Assembly: GCA_964359085.1 (NCBI GenBank)
Contig: CAYHRT010000120.1
Location: forward strand, 1-11,957
Direction: 5' to 3'
From: GWA2-49-15 sp964359085
GTDB taxonomy: Bacteria > Bdellovibrionota > Bacteriovoracia > Bacteriovoracales > Bacteriovoracaceae
DNA: 11,957 nucleotides
Position 1 is the first letter of the stretch, and every line of letters starts with the position of its first letter. Below the pieces are notes generated by a model that saw nothing but the letters and a program-made list of their open reading frames with translations, was not told the origin of the DNA and made no database searches. Of the stretch, positions 1-7,432 are shown one piece after another. The translations under genes and the position numbers were made by a program.

Positions 1-588
1 GGTGATAAGAACCAATACCCGGGATTTTTTATCATTCTGATCAAAGGATGTGATGGCTTTTGAAATGGCATCACCCAAAGCCGTTCCCGGCACCGGGATA
101 AGATCGGTATCAAGTTCATCCAAAAAGATTTTGATGGCACCATAATCAAGAGTCAGTGGAGACTGCAAAAAACTTGTTCCGGCAAAAGCGATAAGGCCAA
201 TCCTATCACCTTGTAACATATTCATAAAATCTGCAATCTTTCGTTTGGCCCGTTCCAGACGATTAGGAGAAACATCTTCTGCCAGCATACTTTTTGATAC
301 ATCAAGTGCGATGATAATATCGACGCCACGTCTTTTAACCTCTTCCCACTGAAATCCCCAACGCGGCCCAATCAATGCCACGACCGCACTACTAAAAGAA
401 AGAATCAGCACAAAGGCCTTCAATTTTTGGCGAGAGGGAAGAAAATTTGCCAAGAGTCTTTCTTTAAGTTCAGGACTTACAAATTTTTCGATAAGTGCCG
501 TTTTTCTTTTGAAGGCACTGATATAGAAGCCCACTAAAAGCGGAATAGCTAAAAGAAACCAGATGTATTGCAAATTACCAAATTTCAC
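1..588 (-). CDS. batB: BatB-like vWA membrane protein, C-terminus beyond window
   Basis: The first 196 codons of a BatB/BatA-type protein are visible and the rest runs off the left edge. Residues 10-25 (IWFLLAIPLLVGFYIS) and about 61-76 are hydrophobic and look like the two N-terminal membrane segments of the family. A vWA domain follows from about residue 90. Its MIDAS motif DxSxS is DVSKS at 96-100 and the MIDAS threonine is T169 in PGTALGD. The last visible residues, VLVLIT, lead into the expected final Asp-Gly, which falls just outside. The start is GTG at 588. The nearby ATG at 604-606 hits a stop after six codons, whereas the GTG frame gives the family-typical N-terminus behind a GAGG at about 11 bases. 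It begins 13 bases after the batA stop and is probably co-transcribed. BatB proteins often carry TPRs after the vWA domain, which cannot be checked here. Confidence 0.9.
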   Translation of the reverse strand, partial: MKFGNLQYIWFLLAIPLLVGFYISAFKRKTALIEKFVSPELKERLLANFLPSRQKLKAFVLILSFSSAVVALIGPRWGFQWEEVKRRGVDIIIALDVSKSMLAEDVSPNRLERAKRKIADFMNMLQGDRIGLIAFAGTSFLQSPLTLDYGAIKIFLDELDTDLIPVPGTALGDAISKAITSFDQNDKKSRVLVLIT

Positions 589-601
589 CTTGCTATTTTC
601 C

Positions 602-1588
602 TCATGGTATTTTCCTCAAAATAGTTTGTCCTAAGAATATTTCGGCCATAAGGATGACGAGACCGGCCATAACGAAATAAGCAAAAAGTTCATTATATTC
701 TGTATAGGTTTTGGAAGTGATCACAGTTTTCTCCAGACGATCTATCTCATCGTAAATCTGCTCCAGTTCTTGCATATGTGTGGCCCTATAATATTTGCCA
801 TTGGTTTGGTTGGCTACCAAGCGCAGCGTGTCCTCATCGATATCGACATCTTGATAGACATATCGTTGGCCGAAAATGGTATCGGCAAGAAAAGGGGCCT
901 TGCCATGAGTTCCCGCGCCGATGGTATAAATTTTAACGGCAAGTGATTGCGCCACCTCTGCCGCTTTGTCGGGGGGAAGTTGGCCGGCATTACTTCTACC
1001 GTCTGTCAGCAAAATCATGACTTTGGATTTTGCTTTGAGATCTTTCATGCGATTTAAACCTACTCCTATCGCTGAACCAATAGCGGTTGATTCACCGGCC
1101 ATCCCGATTTCAACTCTACTTAATAATTCTAAAAGAATTCCATGATCAAGTGTCAACGGACACTGAGTGAAAGCATCATCACCAAAGACCACGAGTCCCA
1201 TCCTATCATTGGGACGCTTGTCGATAAATTTGGCCACCACCTCTTTCACGATGGCCAAACGATTGACTCGCTTACCCTCTCGCTCGAAGTCTAAGGCCTG
1301 CATGGAGCCTGAGGTATCGAGCACCAGCATGATATCAACGCCTTCAGAGGAGATTTCGGTGAACTTTTTACCTTGCTGAGGGCGCGCTATTGCAACAACA
1401 AAAAAAATAATAATCAATATTCTTAGCCAAAAAAGAATTTGTCTTGGATGAAATCTCGTTTTTGTTTTTATTTTCTTAATGATATCTAAACTTGAAAAAC
1501 GAAATCGACCACCAGTGGTATGCCCTTTTAGATAGAGGGGAATAATCACAAGCAATAAAAGAAAAAACCAAGGATGGGCAAATCTCAT
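602..1588 (-). CDS. batA: BatA-like vWA domain membrane protein
   Basis: This is a 328-residue protein with the full BatA layout. It has a hydrophobic segment at 7-20, a second at about 51-68, a vWA domain at about 85-285, and a C-terminal membrane segment at about 301-320. The vWA domain should therefore sit on one face of the inner membrane between anchors. The MIDAS metal site is complete: DTSGS at 91-95, T168 in GESTAIG, and D196 in LLTDGRS. Length and order match the usual 320-350 residues. The start overlaps the stop of the upstream BatD-like gene by four bases (ATGA), with a GAGGA nine bases before, so translation is probably coupled. BatA proteins were first linked to aerotolerance in Bacteroides and to stress survival in other bacteria. 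Here MoxR is the likely partner by operon position. Confident in family, not in the physiological role. Confidence 0.94.
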   Translation of the reverse strand: MRFAHPWFFLLLLVIIPLYLKGHTTGGRFRFSSLDIIKKIKTKTRFHPRQILFWLRILIIIFFVVAIARPQQGKKFTEISSEGVDIMLVLDTSGSMQALDFEREGKRVNRLAIVKEVVAKFIDKRPNDRMGLVVFGDDAFTQCPLTLDHGILLELLSRVEIGMAGESTAIGSAIGVGLNRMKDLKAKSKVMILLTDGRSNAGQLPPDKAAEVAQSLAVKIYTIGAGTHGKAPFLADTIFGQRYVYQDVDIDEDTLRLVANQTNGKYYRATHMQELEQIYDEIDRLEKTVITSKTYTEYNELFAYFVMAGLVILMAEIFLGQTILRKIP

Positions 1589-2496
1589 ACGATATTGTCC
1601 TCATCCACGTTCTTTGGCATTACTTGTGGCATCGTCTCCTCGACAAATTGTCTGGCGATTTGGATCAAGGACTCACTGTCCTCATCTATGATTGTGATAT
1701 CCGTAAACTTAATCAAATCAGTTTTCTCTAAAACAAGCATAAATTTCGTCCGTAGTCTCTCATCTAACAGTACGGTAGTGATCTCACGTTTTATTTCTTC
1801 AAGGGTTCTATCTGTGACTGGCAATAAGAATGTTTTTTCAAAATAAATCCTTATTATTTCTGACAGGGTGAAGGCATAAAGCTTAAGCGGCTTTTTTGGC
1901 AATTTCAAAAGAGCATCCAAGGCAATCTCATGAGCAGGAATATTGAGAGCATCGGCATGCCTCTTTTTTCTAATCTTTTTGAAATAGTATATGCATGCTC
2001 CCAGAACAAGCATTGCGAGGACAGCACCAAGCAAATAATATGGCCAAGTCGAAGGGGAAAGAATGATGGGTCGGATGTCACGAATATCCTTTTGAGTCGT
2101 TTTATCTTTGCCAAGGACCGACTCAACTTCGACAAAAATTTCAGAGGACTTTATGGCTTCATCAGTCCCTTTGCTATTTTTATATTGTAGTTCAACCGCC
2201 GGCAGAATATACGATCCCACAAGATCCGCCTGGAGTTTATACCACAATGATGAGATTTTACGATCATCAACAACTTTTTCCGGGATGGCACCAAAGTCTA
2301 TGACCCGGAAGCCTTGAATCTTGTCACCTACATTAGGGATTTGTAGGGAAATCATTTTGGGAGTATCCAGAATGACAGTGAACATGACGATGTCCCCAGT
2401 GGTAACAAGCGCTTTGTCCACTTTGGCATCCAGATTGACCTCTGCGGCAAATAGTTCAGCTGCAAGAAAGAATATAATGAAAATTATTTTTCTCAT
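1585..2496 (-). CDS. BatD/DUF4381-like membrane protein
   Basis: This 303-residue protein has a signal peptide at 1-18 (hydrophobic core then LFA-AE). A beta-rich periplasmic region follows at about 20-145, with the spacing expected of one BatD-type Ig-like domain (ALVTTGDIVMFTVIL, then GSYILPAVELQY). A single membrane segment lies at 153-173, then a basic stop-transfer (KKIRKKR) and a helical cytoplasmic domain at 185-295. The cytoplasmic part, with ALDALLKL and an RIYFEKTF-type helix, resembles DUF4381, a family often placed between DUF58 and batA genes. It is shorter than classical BatD (500 or more residues, several Ig-like repeats). Its ATG overlaps the preceding stop by four bases and has no obvious Shine-Dalgarno, so it probably depends on coupling. 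The likely role is to link a periplasmic event to the cytoplasmic or membrane vWA proteins, which is inference. Family call is good, exact subfamily is less sure. Confidence 0.75.
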   Translation of the reverse strand: MRKIIFIIFFLAAELFAAEVNLDAKVDKALVTTGDIVMFTVILDTPKMISLQIPNVGDKIQGFRVIDFGAIPEKVVDDRKISSLWYKLQADLVGSYILPAVELQYKNSKGTDEAIKSSEIFVEVESVLGKDKTTQKDIRDIRPIILSPSTWPYYLLGAVLAMLVLGACIYYFKKIRKKRHADALNIPAHEIALDALLKLPKKPLKLYAFTLSEIIRIYFEKTFLLPVTDRTLEEIKREITTVLLDERLRTKFMLVLEKTDLIKFTDITIIDEDSESLIQIARQFVEETMPQVMPKNVDEDNIV

Positions 2497-3386
2497 TTTA
2501 TATTTTCAGGAAAAAGTTCCACTCGTTCAGTTTTGACTTTTTCTTGCACAAGTTCCTGATAGAGTTTTTGGGCCTTAGCTATCATGTATTCTTGTTTGAC
2601 GATATCTTTGGTATCCTTATAAGGTTTTTTATATTTCTCCTTGTTGGCCTTATAATAATTTTCAATATCGGATTCATCAGATTTAATTTTTGCCTGAATT
2701 TCTGTTTCATAAACTTTTCCTACAATTAGCTGCTTTTCAATCTGGTGCAATTTTTTTCGCAGCTCTGGATCTTTATCTAGTCCCATTTTTACGGCGTGTT
2801 CAAAGACAATTCTGTCAGCTACAAAGGCCTGCAGCATCTGACCTTTCTTTTGTGGGCCATTCATCTCATCCCGCGCATTGGGAGGAAGCGAGTCAATAAA
2901 ATCATTCAATTCAAAATCATAAAGTTCTTTTCCTCCAACCTTAGCAACGACCTTTCCTCCTTGCTTTGCGTTAAGCGCCGTTTTTTCTGCAAGAATCATA
3001 TTGGCAGCGCTATATTTCTGAAGCTTTTCAAGCAGCGCCACCACGGCCTTATTTGCATCGGCCTTATGGACCGAATTAGGATCGAAGGTTTCAACATTAT
3101 AATACCACCTTACCGCCTTTTCAAAATGTCCGGCATTTTCACTCAGTCCTCCTAGGGAAAAGGCAATCGCCGACTTTTCTTTGGCGCTCAAATTTCCCCT
3201 TTCCAAATACTGCTCATAATTTTCAATGGCCTCATCGAAAAGCCCAACACTCTCCAGTTTCACGGCAGTATCGCGAAGAGCACTGGAGTCTAAAACGACA
3301 GAATGACTTGCTTTAAGGGTGGTAATGACCACAATGCTTAGAATAATTTGGACAGCAATAATAATGATAAGCCGAATGTCTTTCAT
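2493..3386 (-). CDS. TPR plus SurA-N-like protein lacking a PPIase domain
   Basis: A membrane-anchored, otherwise helical protein of 297 residues. Residues 4-25 form an uncleaved signal anchor or signal peptide without a lipobox. Residues 38-135 contain TPR-like helix pairs (VGLFDEAIENYEQYLERG, then GHFEKAVRWYYNVETFDPNS). From about 145 it reads like the N-terminal chaperone region of parvulins such as SurA/PrsA: KVGGKELYDFELNDFI, a hydrophobic helix with VADRIVFEHAVKMGL, and then the YYKANKEKYKKP element. In parvulins the isomerase domain follows there. Here only about a dozen residues separate it from the closing helix (IVKQEYMIAKAQKLYQEL), so the catalytic domain is absent. The start chosen is the ATG at 3386, because AGGA lies seven bases upstream; the ATG at 3392 is too close. 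It sits 13 bases after the DUF58 stop and overlaps the next gene by four. It is probably a periplasmic holdase or scaffold for the Bat complex. Confidence 0.72.
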   Translation of the reverse strand: MKDIRLIIIIAVQIILSIVVITTLKASHSVVLDSSALRDTAVKLESVGLFDEAIENYEQYLERGNLSAKEKSAIAFSLGGLSENAGHFEKAVRWYYNVETFDPNSVHKADANKAVVALLEKLQKYSAANMILAEKTALNAKQGGKVVAKVGGKELYDFELNDFIDSLPPNARDEMNGPQKKGQMLQAFVADRIVFEHAVKMGLDKDPELRKKLHQIEKQLIVGKVYETEIQAKIKSDESDIENYYKANKEKYKKPYKDTKDIVKQEYMIAKAQKLYQELVQEKVKTERVELFPENIK

Positions 3387-3399
3387 AATCATTTCCTAT

Positions 3400-4305
3400 T
3401 TACTTCCTATTTTCGCGGGCCTTAAAAAATCTTACAATCGGATCAATATATGAATCCTTCATGTTCACTTCAATGTAATCAATGCCATTCATGCGAAAAA
3501 ATCTTCGCGTCTCGAAAAGACGTTTTTTAGCATGGAGCGAATACTCTTTTTGAAAATGCCTACTGGATGTATTGACCATCATAAAATCGCCAGTTTCAGC
3601 GTCCTCGAGTTCGATATATCCAATCTCTGGCATTTCAACCTCTCTCGGGTCAGTAATCGAAAGGGAAATTAAATCATGCCTCCTCGATGTGATCTGAATT
3701 TCCTTCTCATAATTTTTACCTTGAAAATCTGAAATTAAAAAAACGATGGCCCTCTTTTTAAGAACCCTATTTAAAAACTCAAGCGGAACGTTGATATCAG
3801 TTTGCTTGGAATCCGATTTGTACGAAAGAATATCCCTGATCAATCTCCAGATATGTCCTCTGCCTTTTTTGGGTGCAACGTAATGTTCGACGTGATCAGA
3901 GAAAATAATCAAGCCAACCTTGTCATTATTTCGAAGAGCAGTATATGAGAGGAGCGCGGCAATTTCGCTGGCAACCTCGTTCTTAAATTTGTCCACAGTT
4001 CCAAAGCGGGAAGAACCTGAAACATCCACCACAAACATGACAGTGAGTTCGCGCTCATCACGATAAGTTTTTATAAAGGCCTTGTCATGTCTCGCGGTAA
4101 CATTCCAATCGATATGTCTAACATCATCTCCATACTGATATTCTCGTACTTCTTCAAACTCCATCCCGCGCCCTTTGAAGGCACTCAAATAATCTCCCGC
4201 GAAAGCATCGTTCACCAGATGTCTGGCCCTAATTTGAATTCCTTTAATCTTTGCGATTAATTCTTCATCGAGAAGTTTCACGTCTTTGTTACTTTGTATC
4301 CCCAT
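3400..4305 (-). CDS. DUF58 family vWA-like protein
   Basis: This 301-residue cytoplasmic protein has no membrane segment. DUF58 hallmarks are present: the N-terminal stretch GRGMEFEEVREYQYGDD at 46-61, then RHIDWNVTAR at 63-72. A vWA-like fold follows, with a MIDAS-type DVSGS at 94-98 and a closing ISDF at 191-194. Its length is typical of the short DUF58 class that accompanies MoxR. It starts 12 bases after the moxR stop, behind a GGGT/AGGT purine-rich stretch, and is followed eight bases later by the first possible ATG of the next gene. MoxR-DUF58 gene pairs are very widespread. The DUF58 protein is generally taken to be a client or partner of the ATPase, and the biochemical function of the family is largely unsettled. 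Family assignment is firm. Confidence 0.93.
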   Translation of the reverse strand: MGIQSNKDVKLLDEELIAKIKGIQIRARHLVNDAFAGDYLSAFKGRGMEFEEVREYQYGDDVRHIDWNVTARHDKAFIKTYRDERELTVMFVVDVSGSSRFGTVDKFKNEVASEIAALLSYTALRNNDKVGLIIFSDHVEHYVAPKKGRGHIWRLIRDILSYKSDSKQTDINVPLEFLNRVLKKRAIVFLISDFQGKNYEKEIQITSRRHDLISLSITDPREVEMPEIGYIELEDAETGDFMMVNTSSRHFQKEYSLHAKKRLFETRRFFRMNGIDYIEVNMKDSYIDPIVRFFKARENRK

Positions 4306-4317
4306 ACCTACCCTATC

Positions 4318-5307
4318 TTAAGGCACATCAATTTTATCAAAAATCTTCAAGATGAGGTCATCCGAGGTGATGTTTTGGGCCTCTGCTTCATACGAAACTG
4401 TCACTCTATGCCTGAGAACATCAGCGCCGATTGTTTTGATATCTTGGGGGGTGACGTATCCTCTACCTTGCAGAAATGCATGCGCTTTGGCGGCCTTCAC
4501 TAAATAGATTGAGGCCCTAGGGGAAGCCCCATATTCGATCAGATGTTTAATGTCTTTAAGATTGAAGCTTTCAGGATTTCGTGTAGCAAAGACGATATTA
4601 GCGACATAATCATAGAGTTTTTCATCAAAGAATACCTGCTCCACCAGCTGTCTGAGTTCGATAATTTTTGCAGGAGAAAGAACCTTGTTAACTGTAATCT
4701 CAGAAGGCATCGCGACCCTCTTCATAATCCGAATTTCTTCCTCTTTATTGGGATAGACCACTTTTACCTTGAGCATGAAGCGGTCAACTTGCGCCTCAGG
4801 AAGCGGATATGTTCCCTCCTGATCAACCGGGTTTTGGGTTGCCATCACAAGAAAGGGACGAGGAAGTTGAAAGGTGGTTTCTCCTATGGTTACTTGCTTT
4901 TCTTGCATGGCCTCAAGTAGGGCGCTTTGAACTTTTGCCGGTGCTCGGTTAATTTCATCGGTCAGAATAATATTAGCAAAAATCGGTCCTTTTTTAATAC
5001 TAAAGGAGCCATCTTTTGGGGAATAAATCTGTGTACCCGTGAGATCGGCAGGAAGGAGATCGGGAGTAAATTGAATTCTTCTGAATTCAACTTGCATGAC
5101 TTTGGCCAGCGTATTAATCGCGGTTGTTTTGGCCAACCCTGGAACACCTTCCACCAGAATATGCCCATCGCTAAGAATACCAATGATGAGCTTTTCAATC
5201 ATGTTGCGTTGACCTACCATGACTTTGTTCACCTCTTCGACCACCTGATTGATCACGGGGAATTCTGCTTGAACCTTTCTTGAAATTTCCTCTACTGTCA
5301 TCTTCAT
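4318..5307 (-). CDS. moxR: MoxR-family AAA+ ATPase
   Basis: This is a 329-residue AAA+ ATPase of the MoxR/RavA class. In order it has Walker A GVPGLAKTT at 54-62, the family motif FRRIQFTPDLLPADLTG at 75-91, Walker B with DE at 117-118 (ILTDEINRAP), sensor 1 ATQNP at 156-160, the arginine-finger region EAQVDRF with R176, and sensor 2 GASPRAS with R264. The C-terminal lid helical domain is complete and the length is standard. It should act in the cytoplasm as a ring-shaped chaperone-like motor that loads or activates vWA proteins. Three vWA proteins (DUF58, BatA, BatB) follow in the same operon. Its ATG overlaps the stop of the thioredoxin-like gene by four bases, but a strong AAGGAG nine bases upstream suggests independent and efficient initiation. 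Confidence 0.96.
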   Translation of the reverse strand: MKMTVEEISRKVQAEFPVINQVVEEVNKVMVGQRNMIEKLIIGILSDGHILVEGVPGLAKTTAINTLAKVMQVEFRRIQFTPDLLPADLTGTQIYSPKDGSFSIKKGPIFANIILTDEINRAPAKVQSALLEAMQEKQVTIGETTFQLPRPFLVMATQNPVDQEGTYPLPEAQVDRFMLKVKVVYPNKEEEIRIMKRVAMPSEITVNKVLSPAKIIELRQLVEQVFFDEKLYDYVANIVFATRNPESFNLKDIKHLIEYGASPRASIYLVKAAKAHAFLQGRGYVTPQDIKTIGADVLRHRVTVSYEAEAQNITSDDLILKIFDKIDVP

Positions 5308-6617
5308 ATTGAATCTCTCCTTTCAATTTTTTGGCCAATTTCTTTTTCGTAGTAATCAAGCTCAGCTTCAGATAACTCAAGGCCGGCAAAACGCACCTGT
5401 TCGACAAGTTCAACTATCTTTCTAAAATTTCCATCTTTTTCTGCGAGGGTCTCCATATTGAGCTTTAATAGTTCTAATGAATATTCTTTTTTTCTCCCCT
5501 CAAGTCTCAACCTTCTAATGCCCTGCAGAGCATTTTGCCAATCCTGCACATCCTTCTCGTGTTTCTCAGGCAGCTGATTCTTCATTTGTTTCTTTTTTAA
5601 AACAAAATACACCAATAGAAAAATAATCATTACAAGAAAAATGGCAAGGGCCAGATACAAAAACCCTTTTGGCCGACGTTTGACCTCAACATCTATCCCT
5701 GGATGTCGGGTCAGTTGCTCTGAACCTCCATAGGCAGACTGGAATGACATAATAATAGGTCCAAGATGGAAGATGCCTTCTTTTTGGAAATGGAGGGGAT
5801 ATGAATAGAAGAGAACTGCTTCTTTTTCGTCCGCATGAGAACCAGATGAAATATTGTCATTCAAAACAACATTTTCAGGAAAGGTAATTTTTGGAACTTT
5901 CACACGATATTTATTGGGATCACCCTTCCAATGGATTTTGACTTCCAATATTGCCGCATTCCCCTCCGTTATTTCTGCAAGATTAGTAACTTCAAGGATC
6001 GGGGGAATCAATTTTTCCGGAAGTGGGCCACCAGATTGCCCTGAAGCATCTACATCACTTTTAAAGTCATTTTCGCTAACTTTTTTGATCTTTAGGAGAT
6101 TTTCAAACTGCTTATAGGTTTCTTCATCACTCCACGACTTCGCTCCCCGCACAACTCCCACCAGTTTGCCTTGGGGTGAAATGAGATACAGACTAGGCAG
6201 TGCCGTCGATTGATAATCGGCGGCCACCTGTCCACTCTCATCATGAAGAATGGGAAAGGAAAGCTTGAGTTCTTCGACAAATTTTCGGATAGCAGAAGTA
6301 TCATCTTGATCAGTAGAAATACCAAGAATGACAAGATTATGTTGACGAAAGTGCTTGTAAAGACTTTCGAGTTCAGGAAGTTCCATTCGGCAAGGGCCAC
6401 ACCAGGTTGCCCAAAAACCCAGCAGCATCCACTTACCCTGATAGTCTTGCAACGAATGTTTTTTTCCCTGGAGATCAGGTAATACCAGAGGTGGAGGTTC
6501 AACAAATGTTCGAGTAAATCCGAGATTATCGATGGCGGTATAGGGATTCAATTTTACTTTGGCTTCGGCCAGTGAAGAAAAAACAAGCAAAAGATAAAGA
6601 CTGAGCAATATTCTCAT
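5304..6617 (-). CDS. Thioredoxin-like/BatD-like membrane hybrid protein
   Basis: A 437-residue protein with a signal peptide at 1-19 (cut near AEA). A TlpA/ResA-type thioredoxin fold follows at about 40-178: WCGPC at 72-76, and the cis-proline P141 in ALPSLYLI. A linker leads to a beta-rich region at about 205-313 (ITEGNAAILEVKIHW, then FQKEGIFHLGPIIMSF) that resembles one BatD Ig-like domain. A membrane helix lies at 318-340, then a basic, helical cytoplasmic tail at 341-437. Typical TlpA proteins are 150-200 residues and stop after the thioredoxin domain. The redox centre should face the periplasm, with the tail reaching the cytoplasm where MoxR would be. It is the first gene of the moxR-bat operon and overlaps moxR by four bases. 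No Shine-Dalgarno precedes the ATG (see the promoter entry). The thioredoxin part is certain; the BatD likeness rests on layout and position. Confidence 0.85.
   Translation of the reverse strand: MRILLSLYLLLVFSSLAEAKVKLNPYTAIDNLGFTRTFVEPPPLVLPDLQGKKHSLQDYQGKWMLLGFWATWCGPCRMELPELESLYKHFRQHNLVILGISTDQDDTSAIRKFVEELKLSFPILHDESGQVAADYQSTALPSLYLISPQGKLVGVVRGAKSWSDEETYKQFENLLKIKKVSENDFKSDVDASGQSGGPLPEKLIPPILEVTNLAEITEGNAAILEVKIHWKGDPNKYRVKVPKITFPENVVLNDNISSGSHADEKEAVLFYSYPLHFQKEGIFHLGPIIMSFQSAYGGSEQLTRHPGIDVEVKRRPKGFLYLALAIFLVMIIFLLVYFVLKKKQMKNQLPEKHEKDVQDWQNALQGIRRLRLEGRKKEYSLELLKLNMETLAEKDGNFRKIVELVEQVRFAGLELSEAELDYYEKEIGQKIERRDSI
5317..5322 (-). promoter_or_regulatory. Strong Shine-Dalgarno of moxR
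   Basis: AAGGAG on the minus strand, nine bases before the moxR ATG at 5307. It lies inside the end of the upstream coding sequence. It is the best ribosome binding site in this operon and would allow more MoxR to be made than the leaderless first gene. The level difference is inferred. Confidence 0.75.
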
Positions 6618-6623
6618 ATTGGA

Positions 6624-6652
6624 AATATAAAACCACGAAAAACATTTTTCAA
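6624..6652 (-). promoter_or_regulatory. Predicted sigma-70 promoter of the moxR-bat operon (leaderless)
   Basis: On the minus strand a TTGAAA -35 box (6647-6652) is followed by exactly 17 bases and a TATATT -10 box (6624-6629). Only six bases separate the -10 box from the ATG at 6617, so the usual start site, seven bases past the -10 box, would be the A of that ATG. The intervening bases contain no Shine-Dalgarno. The transcript is predicted to be leaderless. No convincing terminator hairpin is visible between the ABC ATPase stop and this promoter, so read-through from the transporter operon is possible. Confidence 0.65.
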
Positions 6653-6706
6653 GAGGAACAAAAAGATATTACAAAAACCTTACAATGAGAAATCCTATCT
6701 ACTGGT

Positions 6707-7432
6707 CTAACGAATAAATTCTGCCACGAAGCTGTTGGCAGGACTTAGCCGAATCTCTTGCGGGCGTCCGCTTTGAAGAATCTTGCCGTGATTCAAAATA
6801 ACAATCTGATCTGACATGGTAAAGGCCTCAACTTGATCATGAGTCACATACATACAAGTAATTTTAAACTGCTGCTGGATTTTACGAATATCTTCGCGCA
6901 TTTTCTCGCGAAGCTTGGCATCTAAATTGGACAGAGGTTCATCTAACAGCAGCACTTTTGGCCGCATCACCAGACCACGCGCCAAGGCCACTCGCTGTTG
7001 CTGTCCTCCGGACAATTGGGCGGGCGTACGCTTTTCAAGTCCATCAAGTTCGACTAGCTTTAGAATTTCCCAAACATGCAGATCAATTTCTGTCTTGTTC
7101 ATTTTCTGTATTTTTAAGGGATAAGCTACATTTTCAAAAACATTCATATGAGGCCAGACGGCATAGCTCTGAAAAACCATCCCAATATGACGTTTTTCCG
7201 GTGCAAGAAAGACTTTCCTTTCGGGATTTGAGACCACCTCATCTCCAAGCTTTATCACTCCCAGGTTATTACGTTCCAGCCCTGCCACCATCCTTAACAC
7301 CGTAGTTTTACCACAGCCAGAAGGACCAAGGAGGGAAACAAAATCACCATCAGGAACACTGAGAGAGAAGTCATCGACCACCAAAACATCAGCAAAAGAT
7401 TTTTGAACATTGTTCAGTGTGACTGAGCTCAT
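6707..7432 (-). CDS. ABC importer ATPase, short form without TOBE domain
   Basis: A 241-residue nucleotide-binding subunit of the Fbp/Pot/Mal class. It has Walker A GPSGCGKTT at 36-44, Q-loop Q88 in MVFQSYAVWPHMNVFENV, signature LSGGQQQR at 140-147, Walker B VLLLDEP at 160-166, D-loop SNLDAKLR, and H-loop H198 in VTHDQVEA. It ends directly after SFVAEFIR, where relatives such as FbpC or PotA continue for about 100 more residues into a TOBE regulatory domain. Only 89 intergenic bases follow, so that domain is missing rather than frameshifted nearby. Its ATG overlaps the permease stop by four bases, so the two are coupled. It should dimerise in the cytoplasm and power the neighbouring permease. 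Family certain, substrate not. Confidence 0.94.
   Translation of the reverse strand: MSSVTLNNVQKSFADVLVVDDFSLSVPDGDFVSLLGPSGCGKTTVLRMVAGLERNNLGVIKLGDEVVSNPERKVFLAPEKRHIGMVFQSYAVWPHMNVFENVAYPLKIQKMNKTEIDLHVWEILKLVELDGLEKRTPAQLSGGQQQRVALARGLVMRPKVLLLDEPLSNLDAKLREKMREDIRKIQQQFKITCMYVTHDQVEAFTMSDQIVILNHGKILQSGRPQEIRLSPANSFVAEFIR

Noticed and set aside
4543..4920. 125-residue open frame antisense to moxR
   Set aside because: It lies opposite conserved AAA+ motifs, has no recognisable domain and no ribosome site, so it is a shadow frame.
5071..5090. Perfect inverted repeat (8-base arms TTGAATTC/GAATTCAA, 4-base loop) inside moxR
   Set aside because: It encodes the conserved MoxR motif EFRRIQF and each arm is itself a GAATTC palindrome. 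It is AT-rich with no T-tract, so coding constraint explains it better than a terminator or operator.
6092..6505. 137-residue open frame overlapping the thioredoxin-like gene in another frame
   Set aside because: The real frame holds WCGPC and the rest of the fold. This one has no domain and no start signal.
6653..6706. Possible terminator after the ABC ATPase gene
   Set aside because: There are T-rich stretches on the coding strand but no GC-rich hairpin stem before them.
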